Positions 8,378 to 17,457 of a DNA stretch of 64,000 bases are shown one piece after another (the stretch's first letter is position 1; each line of letters begins with the position of its first letter). The stretch spans positions 1,426,001 to 1,490,000 of the forward strand of contig NZ_CP109009.1 in assembly GCF_036226685.1 (NCBI RefSeq). The letters run 5' to 3'. Under the pieces are notes generated by a model. The model had not been told where the DNA came from and searched no databases. It saw only the letters and a program-made list of their open reading frames with translations. The DNA is from Streptomyces sp. NBC_00690. GTDB lineage: Bacteria; Actinomycetota; Actinomycetes; Streptomycetales; Streptomycetaceae. Both the position numbers and the translations under genes were made by a program.

Positions 8378-10891
8378 GTGACCCTTATCGATCAGCTGCC
8401 GCCGGATGCCGACCCCGATGCCCTCTTCGAGACCTTCTCCTCGTGGGCCGAAGACCGGGGCATCACGCTCTACCCGGCGCAGGAGGAAGCGCTGATCGAG
8501 GTGGTGTCCGGGGCGAACGTGATCCTCTCCACCCCCACGGGCTCCGGAAAGAGCCTGGTGGCGGCCGGAGCGCACTTCACCGCCCTGGCGAAGGACGAGG
8601 TCACCTTCTACACGGCGCCGATCAAGGCCCTGGTGTCGGAGAAGTTCTTCGACCTGTGCAAGATCTTCGGCACCGAGAACGTGGGCATGCTCACGGGCGA
8701 CGCATCCGTGAACGCGGACGCACCGGTGATCTGCTGCACCGCCGAGGTGCTGGCCTCGATCGCCCTGCGCGACGGCAAGGACGCCGACATCGGCCAGGTC
8801 GTGATGGACGAGTTCCACTTCTATGCCGAACCGGACCGCGGCTGGGCCTGGCAGATCCCCCTGCTGGAACTGCCCCAGGCACAGTTCATCCTGATGTCGG
8901 CCACCCTCGGTGACGTCTCCCGCTTCGAACAGGACCTCACCCGCCGTACCGGCCGCCCCACCGCGGTCGTGCGCTCGGCCAGCCGACCGGTTCCGCTGTC
9001 GTACGAGTACCGGCGCACGCCGATCACCGAGACCTTGACGGAGCTGCTGGAAACCCGTCAGGCACCCGTCTACATCGTCCACTTCACCCAGGCGGCGGCC
9101 GTGGAGCGGGCGCAGTCCCTGATGAGCATCAACATGTGTTCGCGGGAGGAGAAGGAACAGATCGCCGACTTGATCGGCAGTTTCCGCTTCACCACGAAGT
9201 TCGGTCGCAACCTCTCGCGCTATGTACGGCACGGCATCGGTGTCCATCACGCCGGCATGCTCCCCAAGTACCGACGACTGGTGGAGAAGCTCGCCCAGGC
9301 GGGGCTGCTGAAGGTGATCTGTGGCACGGACACGCTGGGCGTCGGGGTCAACGTGCCCATTCGCACGGTGCTGTTCACCGCGCTCACGAAGTACGACGGC
9401 ACCCGGGTCCGCACCCTGCGGGCGCGCGAGTTCCACCAGATCGCCGGCCGCGCCGGCCGGGCGGGATTCGATACGGCGGGATTCGTCGTCGCGCAGGCGC
9501 CCGAGCACGTCATCGAGAACGAGAAGGCGCTCTCCAAGGCGGGCGACGACCCCAAGAAGCGCCGCAAGGTCGTCCGGAAGAAGGCCCCCGACGGCTTCGT
9601 CGCCTGGTCCGACACCACCTTCGAGAAGCTCATCGATTCCGATCCGGAGCCGCTGACCTCACGCTTCCGGGTCACTCACACCATGCTCCTGTCCGTGATC
9701 GCCCGCCCCGGCAACGCCTTCGAAGCGATGCGCCGGCTCCTTGAGGACAACCACGAGCCGCGCCGCAACCAGCTGCGCCACATCCGGCGGGCCATCGCGA
9801 TCTACCGCTCGCTACTGGATGGCGGAGTGGTCGAGCGGCTCGACGAGCCGGACGAGCAGGGGCGGATCGTTCGGCTGACGGTCGACCTCCAGCAGAACTT
9901 CGCGCTGAACCAACCGCTCTCCACGTTCGCGCTCGCCGCCTTCGAACTTCTGGACCCCGAGTCGCCCTCGTACGCGTTGGACATGGTCTCCGTGGTGGAG
10001 TCCACCCTGGACGATCCGCGCCAGATCCTGGCCGCGCAGCAGAACAAGGCGCGCGGCGAGGCGGTCGCGCTGATGAAGGCCGACGGCGTGGAGTACGAGG
10101 AGCGCATGGAACGGCTCCAGGAGGTGACCTACCCCAAGCCGCTGGAAGAGCTGCTCTGGCACGCGTACGACGTCTACCGCAAGAGTCACCCCTGGGTGGG
10201 TGACCACCCGGTGTCCCCGAAGTCCGTCATCCGGGACATGTACGAGCGGGCGCTGTCGTTCACCGAGTTCACCTCGTTCTATGAACTGGCCCGCACTGAG
10301 GGCATCGTGCTGCGCTATCTCGCGGGCGCCTTCAAGGCCCTGGAGCACACCATCCCGGACGACCTCAAGTCCGAGGACCTGGAGGACCTGACGGCTTGGC
10401 TCGGCGAGATGGTGCGCCAGGTGGACTCCAGTCTGCTCGACGAGTGGGAGCAGTTGGCCAACCCCGAGGTGGAGACCGCCGAGGAAGCCCAGGAGAAGGC
10501 CGATCAGGTCCGTCCCGTCACCGCGAACGCCCGTGCCTTCCGCGTGCTGGTGCGCAATGCGATGTTCCGCCGGGTGGAGCTCGCGGCCCTCGACAAGGTC
10601 GCCGAACTCGGCGAGTTGGACGCCGAATCGGGCTGGGGCGAGGACGCCTGGGGCCAGGCGATGGACGCGTACTGGGACGAGTACGAGGACCTCGGCACCG
10701 GCCCCGACGCCCGTGGGCCCAAGCTGCTCCTGATCGAGGAGGACGAACAGCACGGGCTGTGGCGCGTCCGGCAGATCTTCGCCGACCCGAACGGCGATCA
10801 TGACTGGGGCATCAGTGCGGAGGTCGATCTGGCGGCCTCCGACGAGGAGGGCCGGGCGATCGTCCGGGTCACCTCGGTGGGTCAGCTCTGA
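8378..10891 (+). CDS. DEAD/DEAH-box (Ski2-like) helicase with DUF3516
   Basis: An 837-residue superfamily 2 helicase. I use GTG 8378 (MTLIDQLPPD...), the start that gives the usual N-terminus. Motifs in order: Walker A STPTGSGKS, APIKALVSEK (Ia), DEFHFY (DEAD-box variant), MSATLG (III), then the C-terminal RecA fold with GIGVHHAGMLPKYR, GTDTLGVGVNVP and QIAGRAGRAG (VI). These are typical of Ski2/Lhr-like RNA helicases. The last 400 residues match the actinobacterial DUF3516 region. It probably remodels RNA in the cytoplasm; direct functional evidence for this subfamily is thin. It seems to lead a short co-directional run with tesB and the peroxidase. Confidence 0.9.
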   Translation: MTLIDQLPPDADPDALFETFSSWAEDRGITLYPAQEEALIEVVSGANVILSTPTGSGKSLVAAGAHFTALAKDEVTFYTAPIKALVSEKFFDLCKIFGTENVGMLTGDASVNADAPVICCTAEVLASIALRDGKDADIGQVVMDEFHFYAEPDRGWAWQIPLLELPQAQFILMSATLGDVSRFEQDLTRRTGRPTAVVRSASRPVPLSYEYRRTPITETLTELLETRQAPVYIVHFTQAAAVERAQSLMSINMCSREEKEQIADLIGSFRFTTKFGRNLSRYVRHGIGVHHAGMLPKYRRLVEKLAQAGLLKVICGTDTLGVGVNVPIRTVLFTALTKYDGTRVRTLRAREFHQIAGRAGRAGFDTAGFVVAQAPEHVIENEKALSKAGDDPKKRRKVVRKKAPDGFVAWSDTTFEKLIDSDPEPLTSRFRVTHTMLLSVIARPGNAFEAMRRLLEDNHEPRRNQLRHIRRAIAIYRSLLDGGVVERLDEPDEQGRIVRLTVDLQQNFALNQPLSTFALAAFELLDPESPSYALDMVSVVESTLDDPRQILAAQQNKARGEAVALMKADGVEYEERMERLQEVTYPKPLEELLWHAYDVYRKSHPWVGDHPVSPKSVIRDMYERALSFTEFTSFYELARTEGIVLRYLAGAFKALEHTIPDDLKSEDLEDLTAWLGEMVRQVDSSLLDEWEQLANPEVETAEEAQEKADQVRPVTANARAFRVLVRNAMFRRVELAALDKVAELGELDAESGWGEDAWGQAMDAYWDEYEDLGTGPDARGPKLLLIEEDEQHGLWRVRQIFADPNGDHDWGISAEVDLAASDEEGRAIVRVTSVGQL

Positions 10892-10927
10892 CCCGTCCCG
10901 ACGGCACCTGACGAAGGAGAGCCCCCG

Positions 10928-11806
10928 ATGACCAATGCGGCCGAGCGCCTGGTGGATCTGCTCGATCTGGAGCGGATCGAGGTGAACATCTTCCGCGGGC
11001 TGAGTCCGAACGAGTCTCTGCAACGGGTCTTCGGCGGACAGGTGGCCGGGCAGGCGCTGGTCGCCGCGGGGCGCACCACGGACGGCGAGCGTCCGGTGCA
11101 CTCGCTGCACGCCTACTTTCTGCGGCCGGGGCGGCCGGGTGTGCCCATCGTCTACCAGGTGGAACGGGTACGGGACGGTCGGTCGTTCACCACGCGCCGG
11201 GTCACCGCGGTGCAGGAGGGGCGGACGATCTTCAACCTGACCGCGTCCTTCCACCGGCCGGAGGAGGGCGGCATCGAGCACCAGCTGCCGCCGCGGCTGG
11301 AGTTCCCCGACCCCGAGACCCTGCCGACCCTGCCCGATGAGATCCGCGCCCATCTGGGTGAGCTGCCGGAGGCGCTGGAGCGGATGGCACGACGTCAGCC
11401 GTTCGACATCCGCTATGTGGAGCGGCTGCGCTGGACCCCGGAGGAGATCGAGGAGAAGCGCACGGACCCCAGGAGCGCCGTGTGGATGCGGGCGGTGGGC
11501 CCGTTGGGGGACGATCCGCTGGTCCACACCTGCGCGCTGACGTACGCGAGCGATATGACCCTGCTGGATGCGGTCCGCATTCCGGTGGAGCCGCTCTGGG
11601 GTCAGCGGGGCTTCGACATGGCATCGCTGGATCATGCGATGTGGTTTCACCGTCCGTTCCGCGCCGATGAGTGGTTCCTCTATGACCAGGAGTCCCCGAT
11701 CTCCACGGGCGGCCGGGGGTTGGCGCGTGGACGGATCTACGATCGGGAAGGCAGGCTGCTGGTGTCCGTGGTGCAGGAGGGCCTGTTCCGCACATGGGGC
11801 GGCTGA
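10928..11806 (+). CDS. tesB: Acyl-CoA thioesterase II
   Basis: A 292-residue double-hotdog thioesterase that hydrolyses acyl-CoA to free fatty acid and CoA in the cytoplasm. The first hotdog holds VFGGQVAGQALVAA and HSLHAYFLRPG; the second holds the SLDHAMWFHRPF...DEWFLYDQESP region with the catalytic Asp and the neighbouring Gln/Ser network of TesB. Length is normal for the family. ATG 10928 follows AAGGAGAG by about 7 nt. It lies 36 nt after the helicase and 23 nt before the peroxidase, so the three may share a transcript; the acyl-CoA dehydrogenase nearby on the other strand also handles acyl-CoA. Confidence 0.93.
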   Translation: MTNAAERLVDLLDLERIEVNIFRGLSPNESLQRVFGGQVAGQALVAAGRTTDGERPVHSLHAYFLRPGRPGVPIVYQVERVRDGRSFTTRRVTAVQEGRTIFNLTASFHRPEEGGIEHQLPPRLEFPDPETLPTLPDEIRAHLGELPEALERMARRQPFDIRYVERLRWTPEEIEEKRTDPRSAVWMRAVGPLGDDPLVHTCALTYASDMTLLDAVRIPVEPLWGQRGFDMASLDHAMWFHRPFRADEWFLYDQESPISTGGRGLARGRIYDREGRLLVSVVQEGLFRTWGG

Positions 11807-11829
11807 GCCGCCAGCAAAGGAGATCAACG

Positions 11830-12321
11830 ATGACAACGGTGCATGACATTCCTGTGAACACGCTCGCCGGTGAGTCGACCTCGCTCGGCGCCTACCGGGG
11901 CCAGGCGGTCCTGGTGGTGAACGTGGCGTCGAAGTGTGGTCTCACACCTCAGTACGCCGGGTTGGAACGTCTTCAGAAGAGTTACGCCGATCAGGGCTTC
12001 ACGGTGGTCGGCGTACCGTGCAACCAGTTCGCCGGCCAGGAGCCTGGCAGTGCGGAGGAGATCCAGACCTTCTGCTCGACGACGTACGGCGTCAGCTTCC
12101 CGATGTTGGAGAAGGTCGACGTCAACGGTGCTGGGCGGCACCCGCTGTACACGGAGTTGACGAAGGCGGCTGACGCGGACGGCGCGGCCGGGGACGTCCA
12201 GTGGAACTTCGAGAAGTTCCTGCTCAACGGGGATGGTGAGGTGGTGGCCCGCATCCGGCCGAGGACCGAGCCGGAGGCCCCTGAGGTGGTTGCCGCCATC
12301 GAAGGTCTCCTCAAGTCCTGA
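11830..12321 (+). CDS. Glutathione peroxidase-family thiol peroxidase (Cys form)
   Basis: A 163-residue peroxidase with start ATG 11830 and ribosome site AAAGGAG. The peroxidatic residue is Cys36 (NVASKCGLTPQY), not selenocysteine. The other tetrad elements are present: Gln in CNQFAGQEPGS, Trp and Asn in QWNFEKFL. Actinobacteria lack glutathione, so bacterial members usually work as thioredoxin- or mycothiol-linked peroxidases removing hydrogen peroxide and lipid hydroperoxides. A strong hairpin lies downstream between this gene and the convergent acyl-CoA dehydrogenase. Confidence 0.92.
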   Translation: MTTVHDIPVNTLAGESTSLGAYRGQAVLVVNVASKCGLTPQYAGLERLQKSYADQGFTVVGVPCNQFAGQEPGSAEEIQTFCSTTYGVSFPMLEKVDVNGAGRHPLYTELTKAADADGAAGDVQWNFEKFLLNGDGEVVARIRPRTEPEAPEVVAAIEGLLKS

Positions 12322-12395
12322 TGGTCGACGGCTGAGGACGGCCGAGCGCCGGGAGCGGCCCGCGATGACGGGCGGGCGGCAGCTGGGAGCAACGT

Positions 12396-12431
12396 CCGGT
12401 GGGGCGGTGGCAGGACGTGCCGCCCCACCGG
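12396..12431. terminator. Bidirectional hairpin between peroxidase and acyl-CoA dehydrogenase
   Basis: Perfect 12-bp arms (CCGGTGGGGCGG / CCGCCCCACCGG) with a 12-nt loop, placed between two convergent genes, so it can end transcription from both sides. Confidence 0.6.
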
Positions 12432-12535
12432 CCACAGCCCCCTCGCCCGTGTCGCCGCTCCCGCCAATCGGACGGGCAGGGTATCGCTTTCCTCCAACGG
12501 GTTTGATGGGCCGCCTGGTTGACGCGCGCCGCAGC

Positions 12536-13762
12536 TCAGCGGATCGGTACCCCGGCCAGTGTTCGGGCGATGACCAGCCGTTGGATCTCGCTGGTCCCCT
12601 CGAAGATCGTGTAGATGGCGGCGTCCCGGTGCATGCGTTCCACCGGGTACTCACGGGTGAAGCCGTTGCCGCCGAGGATCTGGATGGACCGGGCGGTGAC
12701 GTGTTGGGCCGTCTCGCTCGCGTACAGCTTGGACATCGACCCTTCGGCCGAGGTGAACGGCCGGCCGGTCGCGGCCATCCAGGACGCACGCCACACCAGG
12801 AGCCGGGCCGCGTCGATCCTGGTGCGCATGTCGGCGAGTTGGAAGGCGATGCCCTGGTTGTCGATGATGGGGCGGCCGAACTGGTGACGGGTTTTGGCGT
12901 AGTCGAGGGCGACTTCGTAGGCAGCCCTGGCGGTGCCTACGGCCATGGCCCCCACCGCTGGCCGCGATGCCTCGAAGGTGGCCATCGCCGCGTTCTTGAC
13001 GCGCTCGTCGTTCGTGACCGCCCGTTCGCGTGCTCGCGCGAGGCGCTCGTCCAGCTTCTCCTTGCCGCCGAGGAGGCACTCACCGGGGACACGTACGTCG
13101 TCGAGGACCACTTCGGCGGTGTGGGAGGCGCGGATGCCGTGTTTGTGGAACTTCTGCCCCTGGGTCAGCCCTTGGCTACCGGGCGGGACGATGAACGAGG
13201 CATGGCCCTTGGAGCCGAGCGCGGGGTCGACCCCCGCGACGACGACGTGCACATGGGCGATACCACCGTTGGTGGCCCAACTCTTGGTGCCGTTGAGGAC
13301 CCATTCGTCCGTGGACTCGTCGTAGACGGCCCGGGTGCGCATCGCAGCGACGTCGGATCCGGCGTCCGGCTCCGACGAGCAGAAGGCGGCCAGTTTGACG
13401 TCGGCAGCGTCGCCGTACATCTGGGGTATCCAGGTGCCGATCTGCTCGTCGGTCCCATTGGCGAGGACGCCGACGGCGGCGAGTCCGGTACCGACGATGG
13501 AGAGGGCGATGCCCGCGTCGCCCCAGAAGAGTTCCTCCATCGCCAGGGGTATCCCGAGGCCCGTCGGGTCAAGGTGCTGCTGGGCGTAGAAGTCGAGGGA
13601 GTAGATCCCCACTTTGGCCGCTTCCTGGATGATCGGCCAGGGCGTCTCCTCGCGCTCGTCCCATTCGGCCGCTGCGGGACGCATCACCTGGGACGCGAAG
13701 CCGTGCAACCAGTCGCGGACCTGCTTCTGATCGTCATTGAGTTCCAAGGTGAACCCGGCCAT
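12536..13762 (-). CDS. Acyl-CoA dehydrogenase
   Basis: A 408-residue FAD-dependent acyl-CoA dehydrogenase oxidising acyl-CoA to enoyl-CoA. I chose ATG 13762 (MAGFTLELNDDQ) because GGAGG sits just upstream; an in-frame GTG 24 nt earlier is weaker. The family signatures are present: AFCSSEPDAGSDVAAMRT and QILGGNGFTREYPVERMHRD, followed by YTIFEGTSEIQRLVIART, where the Glu of FEGTSE is the usual catalytic base. It is divergent from a TetR regulator, and the 166-bp gap holds a perfect palindrome. This is the classical layout of a TetR-controlled fatty or branched-chain acid catabolic gene. Confidence 0.95.
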   Translation of the reverse strand: MAGFTLELNDDQKQVRDWLHGFASQVMRPAAAEWDEREETPWPIIQEAAKVGIYSLDFYAQQHLDPTGLGIPLAMEELFWGDAGIALSIVGTGLAAVGVLANGTDEQIGTWIPQMYGDAADVKLAAFCSSEPDAGSDVAAMRTRAVYDESTDEWVLNGTKSWATNGGIAHVHVVVAGVDPALGSKGHASFIVPPGSQGLTQGQKFHKHGIRASHTAEVVLDDVRVPGECLLGGKEKLDERLARARERAVTNDERVKNAAMATFEASRPAVGAMAVGTARAAYEVALDYAKTRHQFGRPIIDNQGIAFQLADMRTRIDAARLLVWRASWMAATGRPFTSAEGSMSKLYASETAQHVTARSIQILGGNGFTREYPVERMHRDAAIYTIFEGTSEIQRLVIARTLAGVPIR

Positions 13763-13793
13763 GTCCCCTCCAACGCTCCCAGCCAACCCGGAT

Positions 13794-13822
13794 GTTACCT
13801 CTGGTAACGGCAGTCTGTTACC
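13794..13822. promoter_or_regulatory. Candidate TetR operator between acdH-type gene and tetR
   Basis: GTTACC-TCT-GGTAAC is a perfect inverted repeat at 13794-13808, and the same half-site GTTACC recurs at 13817-13822, 23 bp further. It lies 32 bp from the dehydrogenase start and about 110 bp from the regulator start. Binding by the adjacent TetR is inference. Confidence 0.55.
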
Positions 13823-13928
13823 GGGTGGTAGAGCGTGTCAACCGCCGATGAGCCGGGCCGCCCGGGAGAGCTTCGAGGTGTTAGCTTTCGCAGGCGTCAC
13901 GCAATCGCTCGGGCGGGGAGATACACGC

Positions 13929-14576
13929 ATGGAGACCACACAGCAGTCCTCCGACCAGGATCGGCCGGCACAACAGCGCCGCCGGGAACTACTGGAGGCG
14001 GCGGACCGGGTGGTGCTCCGGGACGGCCCCCACGCATCGATGAACGCGATCGCAGCCGAGGCCGGCATCACCAAGCCCATCCTGTACCGGCACTTCGGGG
14101 ACAAGGGCGGCCTCTACCGGGCACTGGCCAAGCGTCACACCGACGCCCTGCTCGGCTCGCTGCGAGCGGCCCTCGACGCGCCAGCCGAGCGACGGGAGCG
14201 GGTCGAAGCAACGCTGGACACCTATCTGGCCGCGATCGAGATGCGACCCCAGGTCTACCGCTTTCTGATGCATCCTGCGGAGGACACCCAGATTCCCGAG
14301 GGCGGCTTCGACGTGGGCCGCCACTCGGTGCCCCTGCTGCGGAGGATGGGCGAGGAACTGGCGGAGGTCATCCACGAGCGGGTCGAACTCGGGCCGGACG
14401 GCGAGCGGCTGGCCCGGGTGTGGGGGCACGGCATCGTCGGGATGATGCACGCGGCCGGTGACTGGTGGCTCGGCGAACGCCCCTGCTCCCGGGCGGAATT
14501 GGTCCGCTGCCTCGCGGACCTGTTGTGGGGCAGGCTCGCCGCGGTGGCCGACCGCGCGGGCGGCCCGGGGTTCTGA
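13929..14576 (+). CDS. TetR-family transcriptional regulator
   Basis: A 215-residue repressor; ATG 13929 is preceded by GGGGAG. The N-terminal helix-turn-helix is clear (about residues 38-62: MNAIAAEAGITKPILYRHFGDKGGLYRAL). The C-terminal ligand domain is helical, with a MHPAED...GFDVGRH segment and a WWLGE motif near the end that often occurs in actinobacterial fatty-acid TetR proteins. Divergent placement and the shared palindrome suggest it represses the acyl-CoA dehydrogenase gene and itself, with an acyl-CoA as plausible inducer (inferred). Confidence 0.92.
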   Translation: METTQQSSDQDRPAQQRRRELLEAADRVVLRDGPHASMNAIAAEAGITKPILYRHFGDKGGLYRALAKRHTDALLGSLRAALDAPAERRERVEATLDTYLAAIEMRPQVYRFLMHPAEDTQIPEGGFDVGRHSVPLLRRMGEELAEVIHERVELGPDGERLARVWGHGIVGMMHAAGDWWLGERPCSRAELVRCLADLLWGRLAAVADRAGGPGF

Positions 14577-14673
14577 GTCGAACGCATCCTTGGGTTTTGG
14601 GCACGGCAACGCCCCAGCCACCGGCATCGGGACGCGCACCGGGTCGTCTCGGGGTGGCTGGGCCAAAGGCCCC

Positions 14674-14698
14674 TAGTGACCTGAGTCTTAGGTCACTA
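14674..14698. terminator. Inverted repeat overlapping the deformylase stop codon
   Basis: Perfect 9-bp arms TAGTGACCT / AGGTCACTA with a 7-nt loop, between convergent tetR and def. The right arm contains the stop codon of the deformylase gene (read on the minus strand). Confidence 0.5.
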
Positions 14699-15265
14699 CG
14701 ACAAAGGCGGCTGCGGTGGCAGTGTCGCCGGGGCCCACGGCGCCCGACGCACCGAACGCAACAACCGTCTCCGACGCCACCCCGTGACCCGGTCCGCGTA
14801 CACCACGCCCTCCAGATGGTCGCACTCGTGCTGGAGGCAGCGGGCGAAGAAGCCCGTGCCCTCCACGCGTACGGGGGCACCGTCCCAGGTCACCCCCTCC
14901 ACCACGGCGAGGTCGTGGCGCTCGGTGCCCGCTTCGAGCCCTGGTAGCGACAGACAGCCCTCAGGCCCTCGAAATGTCATGCCGTCCACCGTCACGAGCG
15001 TCGGATTGACGACATGTCCGAGATGGCGTACATCGTCATCGTCGGGGCAGTCATACACGAACACCCGCAGTCCGAGCCCCACCTGATTCGCCGCAAGTCC
15101 CACTCCGCGGGCCGCGTACATCGTGGCGAACATGTCCTCGACGAGCCCCTTCAGCTCAGGACCGAAGTCGGTGACACTCTCGCAGGGCGTGTGCAACACC
15201 GGATCGCCGATGAGACTCATCGGCCTCACGCGTCCGGTACTGCCGGGGATCAGCCGTTTTCGCAT
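14696..15265 (-). CDS. def: Peptide deformylase
   Basis: A 189-residue metalloenzyme that removes the formyl group from nascent N-terminal Met at the ribosome exit. All three class motifs are present: GVGLAANQVG (motif 1), EGCLSLPG with the metal Cys (motif 2), and QHECDHLEG with the two metal His and catalytic Glu (motif 3). I use ATG 15265; a later in-frame ATG (...RPMSLIGDP) would also leave the fold intact, so the N-terminus is uncertain by about 15 residues. The tail is Arg/Pro-rich. The gene is divergent from murT with 115 bp between starts. Confidence 0.93.
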   Translation of the reverse strand: MRKRLIPGSTGRVRPMSLIGDPVLHTPCESVTDFGPELKGLVEDMFATMYAARGVGLAANQVGLGLRVFVYDCPDDDDVRHLGHVVNPTLVTVDGMTFRGPEGCLSLPGLEAGTERHDLAVVEGVTWDGAPVRVEGTGFFARCLQHECDHLEGVVYADRVTGWRRRRLLRSVRRAPWAPATLPPQPPLS

Positions 15266-15380
15266 GGCGGTAAGCGTACGTTCGGCAGGAGTCGGCCCCA
15301 TCACCGGCGGTGCCGAGGTAGGGCCGCCCGGCCGGACCTGGATAGGCTGGGCGGGACCAATGCAAGGAGGATCAAGGACG

Positions 15381-16619
15381 ATGTCAGGCAACTCGGAGCC
15401 ACTGACGCCGCGCGCCAAGCTCGCCGTGACCGCCGGTAGAGCCGCGGCCGCGGTCTCGCGCGCCGCTGGACGGGGCAGCGGTTCGGTGATCGGAGGCCGG
15501 GTCGCGCTCAAACTCGACCCCGATCTCCTGGGGCGGCTGGCGCAGCACCTGGACGTCGTTCTCGTGTCGGCGACCAACGGCAAGACCACCACCACCCGAC
15601 TGATCGCCGAAGCCCTGCGGGCCGCGGGGCCGGTCGTCTCCAATGCGCTCGGCGCCAACATGCCCGCCGGCATCACCTCGGCCCTCGCCGGCGGCACCGA
15701 CTCCAAGTTCGGTGTGATCGAGGTGGACGAGAAGTACCTCGCCGGAGTCGCCCGGGACGTGACGCCCAAGGCGATCGCCCTCCTCAACCTCTCCCGTGAC
15801 CAACTCGACCGTGCGGCCGAGACCCGGATGCTCGCCGAGAAGTGGCGCGAGGGTCTCGCAGGCTCCAAGGCGATCGTCATCGCCAACGCCGATGACCCGC
15901 TCATCGTCTGGGCCGCATCCTCCTCCCCCAACGTGGTGTGGGTGGCCGCGGGACAGGAGTGGAAGGACGACGCCTGGTCCTGCCCCTCCTGCGGCGGCGT
16001 GATGCAGCGACCCGGTGACGACTGGTTCTGCGGCGAGTGCGGCTTCCGCCGTCCCGCCCCGAGCTGGGTGCTCCGCGGTGACCACGTCCTGGACCCGCAC
16101 GGATCGGCCTGGCCCATCCGGCTCCAGCTGCCCGGTCGCGCCAACAAGGCGAACGCCGCCACCTCCGCCGCGGTCGCCGCCTGCTTCGGCGTCCCGCCGC
16201 AGGTGGCCCTGGAGCGCATGTACTCGGTGCAGGCCGTCGCCGGCCGCTATGACGTGGTCACCTTCATGAACCGCGAACTACGGCTGCTCCTCGCCAAGAA
16301 TCCGGCCGGCTGGCTGGAGACGTTCTCCTTGATCGACCCGCCGCCGACGCCGGTGATCCTCTCGGTGAACGCCCGCGGCGCGGACGGCACGGACACCTCG
16401 TGGCTGTGGGACGTCGACTACACCCGGCTCGCGGGCCACCCGATCTTCGTCATCGGTGATCGCCGGCTCGACCTCGCGGTCCGTCTTGAGGTCGCCGGTC
16501 TGGACTTCCGGGTGTGCGACACGGTCGACGACGCGGTGAACAGCGCCCCGCCCGGGCGCATCGAGCTGATCGCCAACTACACCGCTTTCCAGGACGTGCG
16601 CCGCCGCGTCGGCAACTGA
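15381..16619 (+). CDS. murT: Lipid II isoglutaminyl synthase, MurT subunit
   Basis: A 412-residue Mur-ligase-type protein. With GatD it amidates the alpha-carboxyl of D-Glu in lipid II, using ATP and glutamine. ATG 15381 follows GGAGGATCAAGG. The ATP loop is SATNGKTTTTRL; a Cys4 zinc ribbon (CPSCGG...CGECGF, about residues 203-225), the hallmark of MurT, is inserted in the central domain; the C-terminal part is the DUF1727 region with a GIELIANYTAF-like end. gatD follows after 57 nt in the same direction, as in other Gram-positives. The product would be membrane-proximal in the cytoplasm, and amidation is needed for efficient crosslinking. Confidence 0.94.
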   Translation: MSGNSEPLTPRAKLAVTAGRAAAAVSRAAGRGSGSVIGGRVALKLDPDLLGRLAQHLDVVLVSATNGKTTTTRLIAEALRAAGPVVSNALGANMPAGITSALAGGTDSKFGVIEVDEKYLAGVARDVTPKAIALLNLSRDQLDRAAETRMLAEKWREGLAGSKAIVIANADDPLIVWAASSSPNVVWVAAGQEWKDDAWSCPSCGGVMQRPGDDWFCGECGFRRPAPSWVLRGDHVLDPHGSAWPIRLQLPGRANKANAATSAAVAACFGVPPQVALERMYSVQAVAGRYDVVTFMNRELRLLLAKNPAGWLETFSLIDPPPTPVILSVNARGADGTDTSWLWDVDYTRLAGHPIFVIGDRRLDLAVRLEVAGLDFRVCDTVDDAVNSAPPGRIELIANYTAFQDVRRRVGN

Positions 16620-16676
16620 TCGAGCAGGACCACGGCAGACCGGTAGCCGACCGGAGAAGGACCTCAGAGGACTCCC

Positions 16677-17411
16677 ATGAGAATGAGCGACAACAGTCTG
16701 CGGCTGGTCTGGGTCTACCCGGACCTCCTCAGCACCTACGGCGACCAGGGAAACGCACTGGTCGTGGAGCGTCGGGCCCGGCAGCGCGGCCTCGACGTGA
16801 TGCGCATCGACGTGCGCAGCGACCAGCCGATCCCCACCTCGGGTGACATCTATCTGATCGGTGGCGGTGAGGACCGTCCCCAGCGGCTGGCCGCCGAGCG
16901 GCTGCGACGTGATGGCGGACTGTCCCGAGCGGCGTCCAACGGAGCGATCATCTTCTCCGTCTGCGCCGGCTACCAGATCCTGGGCCACGAGTTCATCAAC
17001 GACCTCGGTGAGCGGGAGCCCGGACTCGGTCTGATCGATGTGATCTCCACCCGTGGCGAGGGCGAGCGGTGCGTCGGCGACGTCCTCGGGGACATCGACC
17101 CCCGGTTCGGCCTGCCGCAGCTGACCGGTTTCGAGAACCACCAGGGGATCACCCACCTCGGTCCCACGGCCCGGCCCTTCGCCCGTACGGTCATCGGCCG
17201 GGGCAACGGCACGGGCGACGGCACCGAAGGCGCGTACAACGACACGGTCTTCGGCACCTATATGCACGGCCCGGTCATGGCCCGCAATCCGCAGATCGCG
17301 GATCTGCTGCTGAAGCTGGCCCTCGATGTGAACGCCCTGCCGCCGACGGACGACCGGTGGTTCGAGGCGCTGCGTGCGGAGCGGATCACGGCGGCGACCC
17401 AACCGGCGTGA
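16677..17411 (+). CDS. gatD: Lipid II isoglutaminyl synthase, GatD glutaminase subunit
   Basis: A 244-residue class I-like glutamine amidotransferase of the CobB/CobQ type that makes ammonia from glutamine for MurT. The nucleophile is Cys in FSVCAGYQILG and the catalytic His is in GTYMHGPVMARNP. Substrate-positioning sequences TGFENHQGIT and YPDLLSTYGDQGN match GatD. ATG 16677 or the ATG two codons later could start translation. A short hairpin 47 nt after the stop probably ends the murT-gatD transcript. Confidence 0.94.
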   Translation: MRMSDNSLRLVWVYPDLLSTYGDQGNALVVERRARQRGLDVMRIDVRSDQPIPTSGDIYLIGGGEDRPQRLAAERLRRDGGLSRAASNGAIIFSVCAGYQILGHEFINDLGEREPGLGLIDVISTRGEGERCVGDVLGDIDPRFGLPQLTGFENHQGITHLGPTARPFARTVIGRGNGTGDGTEGAYNDTVFGTYMHGPVMARNPQIADLLLKLALDVNALPPTDDRWFEALRAERITAATQPA

Positions 17412-17457
17412 TCGCCGCGGGCCGTACGGTCTCGGTGCCCGGGGATGCGACCGCACC

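Noticed and set aside
11930..11945. Selenocysteine in the glutathione peroxidase
   Set aside because: The active-site codon is TGT (Cys36), not TGA, so no recoding is needed.
15266..16219. N-terminal extension of deformylase antisense to murT
   Set aside because: The extended translation has no family similarity and overlaps murT; the deformylase fold begins within a few residues of 15265.
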